DNA from: Agarivorans gilvus
Lineage (GTDB): Bacteria; Pseudomonadota; Gammaproteobacteria; Enterobacterales; Celerinatantimonadaceae
Reading direction: 5' to 3'
Length of the DNA stretch: 64,000 bases
Assembly (NCBI RefSeq): GCF_001420915.1
Contig: NZ_CP013021.1
Location: 2,965,001 to 3,029,000 of the forward strand
Positions 55,436 to 64,000 of this stretch are shown in pieces. The stretch's first letter is position 1. The number at the start of each line of letters is the position of its first letter. Both the position numbers and the translations under genes were made by a program. The notes under the pieces were generated by a model. It ran no database searches. It saw only the letters and a program-made list of their open reading frames with translations, and had not been told where the DNA came from.

Positions 55436-56259
55436 TGACGCGCAGCGCAGAAGATAAGGCGGCTTTAGCGCAGCAAAATAAGTCATCGTCGCTGTTTCGT
55501 GATTACTATCGGCGCGGCCCGGATTACCGGCATGGCGATAAGGTTGATTTTGCCGACATTAAAGATACCTTTGGTTTCGCCAGTTTAACGGTAGGAGCTT
55601 GGGTATCTCAGCAGGAGAAGGTACGCGCAGCAGAGCTGGTATTTGATGCCTTGGCTGATTTGGCCTTTTTATTAAATCTACCTCCTAAGGCCTTGGGTTT
55701 ACGTGGCAGTTTAAGTTTGGCTTTTGGCAGCGGCGGGCAGCGTAATGTGCAGGCGCATTACGCACCGGCTCGGCGTTGTTTAGCCTTAGCCAAAAATGCC
55801 GGCGCTGGTGCGCTAGCCCACGAATGGTGGCATGCCTTTGACCATTACATGGCGGATAAATTGTTTGTTACTCCGGCTCAGGGTTTAGCGTTTGCTTCTA
55901 GCCGCTGGTTGGCCGATGAGCCGCAGCGCTCGCATCCTTTGAATCAATGCTTAGATCAAGTATTCGCCAGTGCCTTTCTTAGCCAGCAAGGCGAGCAGGC
56001 TCACGACTACGTTCGGCGCTCGGTGGCTTTAGATAAGCGCCTAGCACAACGCTATTTTAGTGTACCTACAGAGATGATGGCGCGAGCATTTGAAGCATGG
56101 ATACAGGCCAATGATTTACTTAAAAATAGTTACCTAGTGGCGGGAACGAAGCAAAGTGAATTGGCTAAAGCTGGCGCCTACCCCGACTCTCAGCATTTGG
56201 CGGAAATCGGCCAAGCGCTGCAGCGCTATTTCAAGCTACTCGCTCAATTGTTAGCATAA
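55435..56259 (+). CDS. CLCA_X family protein (HExxH metalloprotein)
   Basis: 274 residues with the pattern of proteins named CLCA_X: LFRDYYRRGPDYRHGDKVDF at the start, then LAHEWWHAFDHYMADKL with a zinc-protease HExxH (His129, Glu130, His133) and EMMARAFEAWIQ, a likely third-ligand helix. No signal peptide is seen. A one-base overlap with modF implies joint translation. Enzyme activity is not established; the motif suggests a zinc peptidase. Confidence 0.78.
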   Translation: MTRSAEDKAALAQQNKSSSLFRDYYRRGPDYRHGDKVDFADIKDTFGFASLTVGAWVSQQEKVRAAELVFDALADLAFLLNLPPKALGLRGSLSLAFGSGGQRNVQAHYAPARRCLALAKNAGAGALAHEWWHAFDHYMADKLFVTPAQGLAFASSRWLADEPQRSHPLNQCLDQVFASAFLSQQGEQAHDYVRRSVALDKRLAQRYFSVPTEMMARAFEAWIQANDLLKNSYLVAGTKQSELAKAGAYPDSQHLAEIGQALQRYFKLLAQLLA

Positions 56260-56380
56260 GGTTAATTTTTTCGAGCAGAGCTTAACAAATTTAGCTATAC
56301 CTTAATGAGCGAAAATCCACTTTAATCGCGGTACAGTTGACGGTACTTATAATAATTGACATTCTTGTTACTTTATCAGC

Positions 56381-57454
56381 ATGGATAGACAGATGATGGA
56401 ACATCGGCACACAAGATGGTATCTAAGCATAACGATGTGGGCTTGCTTGGGCTTGAGCGGGCTCGTTAGCGCTGCCGAATCTATCGATTTGAGAATCTTA
56501 ACTTGGCCAGGTTACGCTGACCCTGACGTGGTAGCTAAATTTGAAGCGCGTTATCAGGTAAAGTTAAAAGTCAGTTATATCACCAATGACGATGATATGT
56601 GGCAGCGAATGCAAGCAAATCAGGCGGCGGATTACGACGTATTTGCGGTGAATACAGCAGAGCTGCAACGTTATATTGACCAGCAATTGGCGCTGCCAAT
56701 TACTCCAGAAAACATTCCTAACTTAGCTCAGCAATTACCCCGTTTTAAACCTCTTAGTACCATTCCGGGTATAGTGCGTGAGCAGAAGCTGTATGCCATT
56801 CCTTATACCTATTCGGAAATGGGACTGATTTATAACTTAAATTACTTTGTTGAGCCGCCTCGTTCTTGGCGAGTATTGTGGGACCCACAATATCAGGCAA
56901 AAATTTTAGCCTACAATGGCAGTGCCCATAACTTTAGTTTGGCGGCCTTATACAATGGTTTAAGTAATCCCTTTCAACTTGAACCGCAGCAATTTGCCGA
57001 AGCCAGCCAGAGTTTGGTGGCCTTACGCCGTAATATTTTAACCTTTTATAAGTCACCAGAGCAGGCGCAGGACTTATTTCTGCAAGAGGATGTAGCCTTG
57101 TTGTTTGCCAACTACGGCACGCAACAATTAAAAATGCTACTCGATAGTGGAGCGGCGGTGGGTTACACCATTCCTGAAGAGGGCGCGCTGGCGTGGTTAG
57201 ACTGTTGGGCAATAGCTAAAGGTGTGAGAAACAAGAGTTTAGCCGAAAAGTGGATCAACTATAGTTTGGAATCTTGGGTGAGTCAGCAGTTGACCTTGCG
57301 CCAAGGTTTGGCAAATACCATCGTGCCAGCGGCTCATTCCTTAGCCGAAGACAAAATTATCTGGCTGCAACAGGTCGAGGACCAACAGCTGCGTAGTCAA
57401 TATTGGCAGAAGATCATCAGCGGCAAGCAAATAGCTAAGGTGCCGCCGTTGTGA
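56381..57454 (+). CDS. Polyamine-type periplasmic binding protein (NspS-like sensor)
   Basis: 357 residues, signal peptide then ESIDLRILTWPGYADPDVVA, the opening of PotD/NspS-type proteins, with YAIPYTYSEMGLIYN and EDVALLFANYGTQQ, and a CWAIAKG segment. No permease or ATPase accompanies it; it overlaps the start of a GGDEF sensor. In Vibrio cholerae, NspS binds norspermidine or spermidine and controls MbaA in the same way. A polyamine-responsive c-di-GMP switch is a plausible role. Confidence 0.82.
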   Translation: MDRQMMEHRHTRWYLSITMWACLGLSGLVSAAESIDLRILTWPGYADPDVVAKFEARYQVKLKVSYITNDDDMWQRMQANQAADYDVFAVNTAELQRYIDQQLALPITPENIPNLAQQLPRFKPLSTIPGIVREQKLYAIPYTYSEMGLIYNLNYFVEPPRSWRVLWDPQYQAKILAYNGSAHNFSLAALYNGLSNPFQLEPQQFAEASQSLVALRRNILTFYKSPEQAQDLFLQEDVALLFANYGTQQLKMLLDSGAAVGYTIPEEGALAWLDCWAIAKGVRNKSLAEKWINYSLESWVSQQLTLRQGLANTIVPAAHSLAEDKIIWLQQVEDQQLRSQYWQKIISGKQIAKVPPL

Positions 57455-59181
57455 TGAAGAGTATCGCTCTTAAATATGGAATGTGGTTTGCCTTGTTTGG
57501 TGTGATTGCCTCGGTTGTCACCGCCACGGTCAGCTATCATCAGAGTCGCGGCTTATTGGCTAAAAGCGCCGAGCGCGAGTTGGCGACTACTACCCAGTTA
57601 TTGAGCCGCAAATTTACAAACGATATTGCCGCGATTGCCAAAGATGTCGCCTTTCTTAGCCAAATTCCTGCCGCTAAAACAGTATTCTCAGCCGACAATA
57701 GTCCCTTGGCGGCCCAGCATATGGCGGACATTTTCAAGCAAAAGCTACGTTTAAACCAAAGCTATTTTCAGCTGCGCTTAATTGGCGCGGCTAATTATGG
57801 CAGAGAAGTGGTCAGGGTAGAGCGCTCGGGCGCGGGCCTGCGCGAGGTGGAGCCAAGTGAGTTAGAAGAAAAATCTCACTACCCTTATGTGTTTCGCAGC
57901 CTACGTTTGCCACCAAATGGCAGTTATATCTCCGAGGTAGATGTACATAGTGAACAAGGTGTGAAGCTTGGCCAGCATCAGCCGACCTTAAAAATCGCCG
58001 CCCCGGTGTATGTTGACGATTTAGCGGTGGGGGTTGTCGTGGTCAACCTAGGTTTGGCTTCCCTATTTAGCCAACTGCAAGCCGACTTGCCAGAAGGGGT
58101 AGAAATCTACTTGGCTAACCAGCAAGGCGACTACTTACTGCACCCTGATCCGGAAAAACAGTTCGGTTTTCATTTTGGCCACCGCTATTTAATACAGCAG
58201 GATTTTCCTAAGTTAGCTGGCTTATTTGATGATTTAAGACCCCGAAGTTATGTGCTGGAAGCCTCTAGTGAGGTTGGGCATCAGCGGGCGGTATCGTTCA
58301 TTCCGGTATTCTATGGGCCAGAGCAACAGTCGAAAATGGCAGTACTAGGTTTGGCCAGTCCGCTGCCAAGTTTAAGGCATATTATCGACAGTTTGGCTGG
58401 CTCCATGATCAAGGTGAGCTTGGGTTTAAGTTTAGCGGGGTTACTCACCTCATTATTGTTTGCTAAGTTTCTTTCCCAGCCTATTCGTAACATGGTGTTG
58501 GCGGTGAAATCCTTTTCCTCCGAGCAGGCCAGCAATACCCATTTACTACCCCGTCATCGGAACGATGAACTGGGTTTGTTGGCGCGCAGTTTTGAGGCAA
58601 TGTCGTTACAGATTAATCGACAAATCAGTGAGCTTAAACGCAACGAAGCCAACCTCAGTTATATGGCCAATCACGACAGTCTAACCGGTTTGCCAACCCG
58701 TGCTTTGTTTATGGAACAGCTGCGTAAATTGATTGCCAAAGCGGCGGCGCAAAAGACTAAGCTGGCGGTGGTTTTTATTGATTTAGATAACTTTAAGCAG
58801 GTTAACGATAGCTTGGGCCATGAAGCAGGCGACCGCCTACTGCAAGAGGTCTCCAAGGTTTTGCATGAAACAATAAGGGTGGGTGACTTGTTAGCTCGCT
58901 TCGCCGGTGATGAGTTTTTGTTGGCTTTGGAAGATATCGGCGAAACTCAGCAGGCTGACGAGGTAGTCAATGCCGTATTACGGCGCTTGGCCAAAGAAGT
59001 GAATTTGGGGCTACACATTCAGCCGGTTTATGCCAGCGTTGGTATCAGCCTGTATCCCGATGACGGAGTGGAAGCCCAAGAGCTGATCCGTAAGGCCGAT
59101 CATGCTATGTACAAGGCAAAATCCAATGGCCGAAATCAATTTAGTTATTATCAATTGCCTTCTTCGTCGTCGCTGGCCTAG
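57451..59181 (+). CDS. Membrane diguanylate cyclase with Cache sensor, partner of the NspS-like protein
   Basis: 576 residues. First membrane segment (about 8-25), periplasmic Cache-type region (about 45-285; SYFQLRLIGAANYGREVVRV, GVVVVNLGLASLFSQL, YLLHPDPEKQFG), second membrane segment, HAMP, then GGDEF domain (HDSLTGLPTRALFMEQL, VVFIDLDNFKQVNDSLGHEA). The active motif is AGDEF (Ala at about 485, accepted in many active enzymes). No EAL domain, unlike MbaA. Translation may start at GTG 57451 or ATG 57454, both overlapping the upstream stop. Confidence 0.87.
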   Translation: MMKSIALKYGMWFALFGVIASVVTATVSYHQSRGLLAKSAERELATTTQLLSRKFTNDIAAIAKDVAFLSQIPAAKTVFSADNSPLAAQHMADIFKQKLRLNQSYFQLRLIGAANYGREVVRVERSGAGLREVEPSELEEKSHYPYVFRSLRLPPNGSYISEVDVHSEQGVKLGQHQPTLKIAAPVYVDDLAVGVVVVNLGLASLFSQLQADLPEGVEIYLANQQGDYLLHPDPEKQFGFHFGHRYLIQQDFPKLAGLFDDLRPRSYVLEASSEVGHQRAVSFIPVFYGPEQQSKMAVLGLASPLPSLRHIIDSLAGSMIKVSLGLSLAGLLTSLLFAKFLSQPIRNMVLAVKSFSSEQASNTHLLPRHRNDELGLLARSFEAMSLQINRQISELKRNEANLSYMANHDSLTGLPTRALFMEQLRKLIAKAAAQKTKLAVVFIDLDNFKQVNDSLGHEAGDRLLQEVSKVLHETIRVGDLLARFAGDEFLLALEDIGETQQADEVVNAVLRRLAKEVNLGLHIQPVYASVGISLYPDDGVEAQELIRKADHAMYKAKSNGRNQFSYYQLPSSSSLA

Positions 59182-59639
59182 GCGACTTTTTCAAAGTGAC
59201 GTTGGATCATGCTGGGTTTGTGTTTCACGAAACAGAGTTTTTCAGCGCAACTAAAACCTTGTTCGCTGAGCCATTGGCTGGCTAAGTTAACGTCTTTAAA
59301 AACGCGCTTAGTATAACGCTGTTCATCGGGCAGCATTCGCTCTAATTGGTATTGTTTTAGCGGCGAGAAACTAAATACTTGAGCAACGTGGCTCATGCCT
59401 CGTTCGACACACCATTGTTGTAAGTGAGTAATGTGTTGCTCTGCTTCTGGAACGGTTAATTCCCATTGTTCTAACATCACAAGATGTGCCCAAGGTTTAA
59501 CCAGCGGTTTTCCCAGTTGTGTAAACTCTTGGCAAAATTGTTTTATGAGCTCCAGATTGCAGCTGCCTTGCACACTGGCTAACAAAATATTGTTGTAGCG
59601 AAATAGTTGGTAGGCGCCATGAAGCCTTGCTGTGTTCAT
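59178..59639 (-). CDS. STAS-like conserved protein, unknown function
   Basis: 153 residues, cytoplasmic, no signal. The beginning (LHGAYQLFRYNNILLASVQG) and the general layout resemble SpoIIAA/STAS-like proteins of marine gammaproteobacteria, with a C-terminal SQWLSEQGF. The match is by pattern only. Its stop overlaps the end of the cyclase gene by four bases (convergent). Confidence 0.5.
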   Translation of the reverse strand: MNTARLHGAYQLFRYNNILLASVQGSCNLELIKQFCQEFTQLGKPLVKPWAHLVMLEQWELTVPEAEQHITHLQQWCVERGMSHVAQVFSFSPLKQYQLERMLPDEQRYTKRVFKDVNLASQWLSEQGFSCAEKLCFVKHKPSMIQRHFEKVA

Positions 59640-59726
59640 CGCTGTGCTAATTTGCCATCGGGTAGTATAAGCCTAGTGAATCGGTGGCTTGGTTGGCAAA
59701 TAATATAGTGGAATAAAAAGTGGAAA

Positions 59727-59750
59727 AGAGTTGCTCCGAGGAGCAACTCT
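59727..59750 (-). terminator. Terminator of the xylFGH operon
   Basis: Perfect 11-base arms AGAGTTGCTCC and GGAGCAACTCT with a two-base turn, just past the xylH stop. On the minus strand TTTTCC follows. Confidence 0.8.
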
Positions 59751-59758
59751 AGACGGTA

Positions 59759-60937
59759 TTATGCGCGTTTTTTACTGGCCACATCCATCCATACAGCAAG
59801 TAGCAAGATGCTGCCTTTGATGATTGATTGCCAGTAGGTGGGAACGTCCATCATGCTCATGCCGTTATCAAGGCTAGCCATAATGAAGGCACCCATTACT
59901 GCGCCAAATACGGTACCCACACCACCAGCTAAACTGGTGCCACCAATAACACAGGCGGCAATTGCATCCAATTCGGCGATATTACCCGCTGAAGGAGAAC
60001 CAGCGCCTAAGCGAGAGGCTAGGATGAGGCCGGCAACCCCTACCAATAAGCCATTAATTGCAAATACGCTAAGTTTAGTGCGCTCTACGTTAATCCCAGA
60101 TAAACGGCTGGCTTCTAAGTTGCCACCAATGGCGTAGATACGACGACCGAAGGCGGTTTTCTTGGCCATGAAGGCAAAGGCAAACATCAATACCACTAAT
60201 ACCAATACCGGAGCAGGAACGCCGCGGTAATCGTTGAGTAGTAGCACTGAGCCCAAGGCAACAATGGCAATCAGGCCAAATTTTAAAATGTCGCTGCTAA
60301 CCGGGGTATTGCTTAAGTTATGGGCGGTACGAGATTTACGCAGTTTACCCTGCCAAGCGAAGAACACCGCAAGCGCGCCCACGGTGGCAACCATTGAGAA
60401 CATGTCGGGTAGGTAACTTTGACCAATCACGCCCATTTCTTGGCTGGTGGGAGCAACTGTGCTACCACCTGTAATACCGATCAAGATGCCACGGAAGGCA
60501 AGCAAACCGGCTAAGGTCACGATGAAAGAAGGCACTTTACGGTAAGCAACCCACCAACCGTTCCATAAACCCAGTAACAAGCCTGCGGTTAGAGTCAGCA
60601 CTATGGTGAGTGGCAGAGGCAGTTGCCACCAAACGTCCATAATCGCCGCTGCGCCGCCTAATAGCCCCATCATCGAACCGACTGAGAGGTCAATTTCAGC
60701 AGAAATAATCACAAATACCATGCCTATGGCCAAAATTCCGGTAATCGCGGTTTGGCGTAATAGGTTAGAGATATTACGTGGGGTTAAGTAGCTGCCATCG
60801 GTGGCAAAGTAAAAGAACAGCATGATGACGGCGATGGCCGCAAACATTACTAGTACTTGTAGCTTCATTTTTTTCAGGCTGTCGATCAAACTGAGCTTGA
60901 TCTCGGGGTTGTTTACTGTTGTATCTTGACTCGACAT
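59759..60937 (-). CDS. xylH: D-xylose ABC transporter permease
   Basis: 392 residues from ATG 60937, which has GAGGAG upstream; the longer frame to 60964 overlaps xylG and lacks a site. Ten or so helices with the ribose/xylose permease motifs EIDLSVGSMMGLLGGAAAI, LAGLLAFRGILIGITGG, AIGGNLEASRLSGINVERTK and LDAIAACVIGGTSLAGGVGT. Five bases after xylG. Confidence 0.95.
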   Translation of the reverse strand: MSSQDTTVNNPEIKLSLIDSLKKMKLQVLVMFAAIAVIMLFFYFATDGSYLTPRNISNLLRQTAITGILAIGMVFVIISAEIDLSVGSMMGLLGGAAAIMDVWWQLPLPLTIVLTLTAGLLLGLWNGWWVAYRKVPSFIVTLAGLLAFRGILIGITGGSTVAPTSQEMGVIGQSYLPDMFSMVATVGALAVFFAWQGKLRKSRTAHNLSNTPVSSDILKFGLIAIVALGSVLLLNDYRGVPAPVLVLVVLMFAFAFMAKKTAFGRRIYAIGGNLEASRLSGINVERTKLSVFAINGLLVGVAGLILASRLGAGSPSAGNIAELDAIAACVIGGTSLAGGVGTVFGAVMGAFIMASLDNGMSMMDVPTYWQSIIKGSILLLAVWMDVASKKRA

Positions 60938-60942
60938 GGTTA

Positions 60943-62466
60943 TTACTCCTCGGCCAACGCGCAATCCATTACCATCTCTTGGGTAAGATTTTGGTTGTCT
61001 AATAGGCCTTTTAATTTACCTTCATGCATGACTAAAACGCGGTCGCTAATGCCCAATACTTCAGGGAGTTCGGAAGACACCATGATGATACTGATCCCTT
61101 GTTTTACCAGTTGATACATCAGCTTGTAGATTTCATATTTGGCGCCAACATCAATGCCTCGAGTAGGTTCATCCAAAATAAGAATGCGTGGTTTTAGTAA
61201 TAGAAATTTTGCTAGAATCGCTTTTTGCTGATTACCGCCGCTGAGGCTTTTGATTGCCAATTCAGGAGTGGCGGTTTTCACCTTAAGCCGTTTTATCGAA
61301 TCGTTGATAGCCGTTTGTTCGGCCGATTCGTTGAGTGTTTGTCCCAAACCGATGAAGTGGTTTAAACCTGCCAAGGTAATGTTTTGGCCTACTCCCATAA
61401 TCGGTACAATACCATGGCGTTTACGATCTTCAGGAACCATGGCAATACCATAGTTGAGAGCATCACGGTTGTGGCGGATCTTGATCGGTTTGCCGTCTAG
61501 CTCAACAGGGCATTGGTAAACACCTTCGTAAGAGCCAAATAGGCATTGCATCAGCTCGGTTCGACCGGAGCCTACCAAGCCAGCAACCCCTAATATTTCG
61601 CCTTTACGTAGGCTAAAGCTGAGGTTGTCGACTTGCTTAAGGTTTGCTGATTTGCTGATTTTGGCATTCACTGGGCCGACTTTTAGGAATTCCTCCCCAA
61701 TCGGATGCTCCTCTCGCGGAAATAGCTGTTTAAGTTCGCGTCCTACCATCATGCCGATAATGTCATCGGTGCTCATGCGACTAGCTTCTTGAGTACCAAT
61801 ATGTTCACCGTCGCGAATGATGCAGATACGATCAGAAATTTCCTTTACTTCGTTGAGCTTGTGAGAAATGTAAACACAACTCACCCCCTCTGTACGTAGT
61901 TGCTTAACGATGTCTAATAGCACACGGGTTTCTGACTCGGTTAGGGGAGCACTAGGCTCATCTAATACTAATACTTCGGCGTTTTTAGACAGGGCTTTGG
62001 CAATCTCAACCAATTGCTGCTGGCCAACCCCGAGTTCTTTAATCACGGTATCGGGTGAAATATCCAGTTTTACTCGTTTTAACAATTCCGCGGTTTGTTT
62101 ATACATGGCGCTATGGTCGAGTACGCCATAAGAGCTGATTTCGGCACCAAGAAAGATGTTTTCCAGAATGCTTAGTTCCTTCACCAGAGTGAGCTCTTGG
62201 TGAATAATTGCGATGCCCTTTTCTTCGCTGTCGCGCACGCTACGTGATTGCAGCGGCTCGCCTTTGTAAATAATTTGTCCTTCGTAACTACCATAGGGAT
62301 GAACACCGGTGAGCACCTTCATTAAGGTGGACTTACCTGAACCATTTTCGCCGCAAAGCGACACGACTTCGCCGCGCTCCAGGCTGAAATTAACCCCATT
62401 AAGCGCAATCACGCCGGAGAATTTTTTAACGATGTCTGACATCGTTAATAAGCTACTATCGCTCAT
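60943..62466 (-). CDS. xylG: D-xylose ABC transporter ATP-binding protein
   Basis: 507 residues, two fused ABC halves. First: CGENGSGKSTLMKVLTGVHP, VGQQQLVEIAKALSKNAEVL, LVLDEPSAPLTESE. Second: AGLVGSGRTELMQCLFGSY, LSGGNQQKAILAKFLLLKPR, ILDEPTRGIDVGAKYEI. The second Walker A is degenerate, as always in this sugar-ABC class. Start with AGGAG upstream. Confidence 0.96.
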   Translation of the reverse strand: MSDSSLLTMSDIVKKFSGVIALNGVNFSLERGEVVSLCGENGSGKSTLMKVLTGVHPYGSYEGQIIYKGEPLQSRSVRDSEEKGIAIIHQELTLVKELSILENIFLGAEISSYGVLDHSAMYKQTAELLKRVKLDISPDTVIKELGVGQQQLVEIAKALSKNAEVLVLDEPSAPLTESETRVLLDIVKQLRTEGVSCVYISHKLNEVKEISDRICIIRDGEHIGTQEASRMSTDDIIGMMVGRELKQLFPREEHPIGEEFLKVGPVNAKISKSANLKQVDNLSFSLRKGEILGVAGLVGSGRTELMQCLFGSYEGVYQCPVELDGKPIKIRHNRDALNYGIAMVPEDRKRHGIVPIMGVGQNITLAGLNHFIGLGQTLNESAEQTAINDSIKRLKVKTATPELAIKSLSGGNQQKAILAKFLLLKPRILILDEPTRGIDVGAKYEIYKLMYQLVKQGISIIMVSSELPEVLGISDRVLVMHEGKLKGLLDNQNLTQEMVMDCALAEE

Positions 62467-62480
62467 AAATACTCCTGATA

Positions 62481-62503
62481 AAGGGCGGCCTTAGCTCGCC
62501 CTT
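62481..62503 (-). terminator. Hairpin between xylF and xylG
   Basis: AAGGGCG and CGCCCTT with a nine-base loop in the 74-base gap. It probably gives higher mRNA for the binding protein than for the ATPase and permease, a common pattern for such operons. Confidence 0.6.
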
Positions 62504-62540
62504 AATACTGCTGTTATGAATTTACTGTGGATACGTAGGC

Positions 62541-63533
62541 TTATTGGTAAACGTCGGCTTTGCTATGGAAACCGTCGGCAATAACGGTTTGATCGATATT
62601 GGTTTTATCGACAGCAATTGGCGTTAATAGGTAAGCGGGTACGTCTTTGGTGCCGTTGTTTAAGCTAGCGTTAGATGTCGGGGTTTGGCCTTTACCCAGT
62701 TGCACAGCCAGTTCGGCAGCGGTGGTAGCAAGCAGTTTAATTGGCTTGTAAATAGTCATGGTTTGGGTGCCTTCAACCACGCGGCGAGCGGCGGCTAGGT
62801 CGGCATCTTGACCTGAAATATAAACTTTACCGGCTAAACCTTGTGCTTCTAAGGCCTGAATGGCACCGCCAGCGGTAGAGTCGTTAGACGCCACTACTAC
62901 ATCGATGTCGTTGTGGTTTGCAGTTAAAGCATTTTCCATAATTTTTAATGCGTTTTCAGCTAACCAGCCATCAACCCATTGGTCACCCACTACTTTAATG
63001 TCGCCTTTGTCGATTAGCGGTTGTAGTACGTTCATTTGACCTTGACGGAATAGCTTGGCGTTGTTATCAACTGGCGAACCGCCCATTAAGAAGAAGTTAC
63101 CGCTGGCTTTGTGCTTAATTAAGGCTTCAGCTTGCAGTTCACCTACTTTCTCGTTGTCGAAAGAAAGGTAGAAGTCGATATCGGCATTATTAATTAAACG
63201 GTCATAGGCCAATACCTTAATGCCTTCTGCTTTCGCTTCTGCGATCACGTTGGCCAGCACCATGCCGTTGTAAGGGATGATGACTAAGACATCGACACCG
63301 CGTGAAATCATGTTTTCAATTTGGGAAATTTGCGCCGTTTCGTTACCGTTGGCCGATTGAACGAAAACATCAGCACCTAGCTCTTCAGCTTTACCAACAA
63401 AAAAGTCTCGGTCTTTTTGCCAGCGCTCTAAACGAAGGTCGTCAATTGCCATACCAATTTTTACCGGTTTGGCAAAAACAGGTGCGGAAACCGCAATGGC
63501 TAGGGCGCACAGTAGGGTAGTCAGTTTTTTCAT
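62541..63533 (-). CDS. xylF: D-xylose-binding periplasmic protein
   Basis: 330 residues. Signal peptide ending SAPVFA, then KPVKIGMAIDDLRLERWQKD as in E. coli XylF, with VIIPYNGMVLANVIAEAKAE, KVLAYDRLINNADIDFYLSF, and VVASNDSTAGGAIQALEAQG. First gene of the xylFGH operon. AGGAGC precedes the ATG. Confidence 0.97.
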   Translation of the reverse strand: MKKLTTLLCALAIAVSAPVFAKPVKIGMAIDDLRLERWQKDRDFFVGKAEELGADVFVQSANGNETAQISQIENMISRGVDVLVIIPYNGMVLANVIAEAKAEGIKVLAYDRLINNADIDFYLSFDNEKVGELQAEALIKHKASGNFFLMGGSPVDNNAKLFRQGQMNVLQPLIDKGDIKVVGDQWVDGWLAENALKIMENALTANHNDIDVVVASNDSTAGGAIQALEAQGLAGKVYISGQDADLAAARRVVEGTQTMTIYKPIKLLATTAAELAVQLGKGQTPTSNASLNNGTKDVPAYLLTPIAVDKTNIDQTVIADGFHSKADVYQ

Positions 63534-63886
63534 TATTAGCTCCTTGCTATTCAGCTTGTTATATATTTTTGGCTAAGGTTGGGGCGTTTAGGCCACCCCA
63601 TAAATCATTCCTCGGCAACAGATTAGGCGCTAATGCAAAGCTGACCAATGATGCTTTTTCGTACACTTATGATGTTTATTAATTATGCTTCTCACTCTGT
63701 GAACCAGCGCAAGAAAACGTTTTCCTAAAGGTGTCGATTTTGAATTTAGTGCCATAGTTGGCATTATTGTTGAACAAGAAATGTTAGCGGAATGAGGCTT
63801 TTTGCGAGCCGGATGAAACTGACTAAAATGTTATTAAGGCGCCTTGGAATGACGCCGTTACGGTTCTCACCCAGTACTTTGCCACC
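63534..63886. promoter_or_regulatory. xylF upstream control region
   Basis: About 350 bases between xylF and the next minus-strand gene, holding the xyl promoter and a LacI-type palindrome at 63713-63724. I found no other clear site. Confidence 0.5.
63713..63724. promoter_or_regulatory. LacI/GalR-type operator candidate
   Basis: GAAAACGTTTTC is a perfect 12-base palindrome with the central CG typical of LacI/GalR-family operators. It lies 180 bases upstream of xylF on the promoter side. A LacI-type sugar regulator of the xyl operon is a likely user; no regulator gene is visible in the window. Confidence 0.5.
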
Positions 63887-64000
63887 TTAACTATTATGTT
63901 GAAAATGTTGGATAATTTCTATCTCTGGAGGCGCTTCGCTAAAGGCTCTAAGGGTGTCTAAACCGGCGGGCTGGTTCGGCGTATATTGTTGCGCCAGCGC
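63887..64000 (-). CDS. C-terminal part of an unidentified gene (cut by the window edge)
   Basis: The minus strand is open from the window end to a stop at 63887-63889: 37 codons with natural composition (ALAQQYTPNQPAGLDTL, then APPEIEIIQHFQHNS). Too short to identify. Confidence 0.5.
   Translation of the reverse strand, partial: ALAQQYTPNQPAGLDTLRAFSEAPPEIEIIQHFQHNS

Overview
The window looks like the chromosome of a marine gammaproteobacterium of the Alteromonadales/Vibrionales type. Agarivorans is my best guess, as an inference from gene content rather than a database match. Supporting features are three chemoreceptors, a BacNav-type sodium channel, TRAP transport, two diguanylate cyclases each paired with a periplasmic binding protein, xylFGH, and a urease locus next to urea ABC transport. 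No rRNA, tRNA or CRISPR array was seen.

Layout: (1) 0-9.5 kb holds a chemoreceptor, a decayed flgH fragment, a lipoprotein subtilase, FapA, a D-cysteine desulfhydrase-like PLP enzyme and a DUF2789 protein. (2) 10.3-13.3 kb is a TRAP operon (dctP, dctQ, dctM). (3) 13.5-17.7 kb has tapT, two overlapping LysR-like regulators, a small protein and an orphan menE. (4) 17.8-29.5 kb is the nitrogen block: ureDABCEFGJ on the minus strand, divergent from urtABCDE on the plus strand. The shared intergenic region has a sigma-54 -24/-12 element and an NtrC-like site. (5) 29.4-36.3 kb is an accessory insertion at the 3' end of urtE. It is a 3.4-kb unit present twice in tandem. Each unit starts with a 73-bp copy of the urtE 3' end and carries an IS1111/IS110-like element with a candidate bridge RNA, then a class 3 lipase and a membrane-anchored partner protein (possible effector and immunity). 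(6) 36.4-40.6 kb has a second chemoreceptor, a non-coding repeat-rich stretch, and a T4-lysozyme-like muramidase followed by a lipoprotein (second possible effector/immunity pair). (7) 40.8-50.2 kb is a housekeeping mix: ion channel, GalT-like transferase, TrhA/PAQR, beta-CASP nuclease, chemoreceptor, CPA1 antiporter, LysR and a Bcr/CflA pump. (8) 50.4-59.6 kb has two binding-protein/GGDEF operons, modF and a CLCA_X metalloprotein. (9) 59.7-63.5 kb is xylFGH, preceded by a LacI-type palindrome.

Two themes stand out. The first is the tandem element at urtE, which keeps the host gene intact by carrying its own copy of the gene end; its two copies differ only in one roughly 0.8-kb block covering the lipase N-terminus and the partner C-terminus. 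The second is that five genes (dctP, dctQ, ureC, ureD and one GGDEF gene) have six single-base losses, all in runs of four or five G or C. Adding one base to each restores a full-length family member, so base-calling error is the likelier cause than real gene loss.
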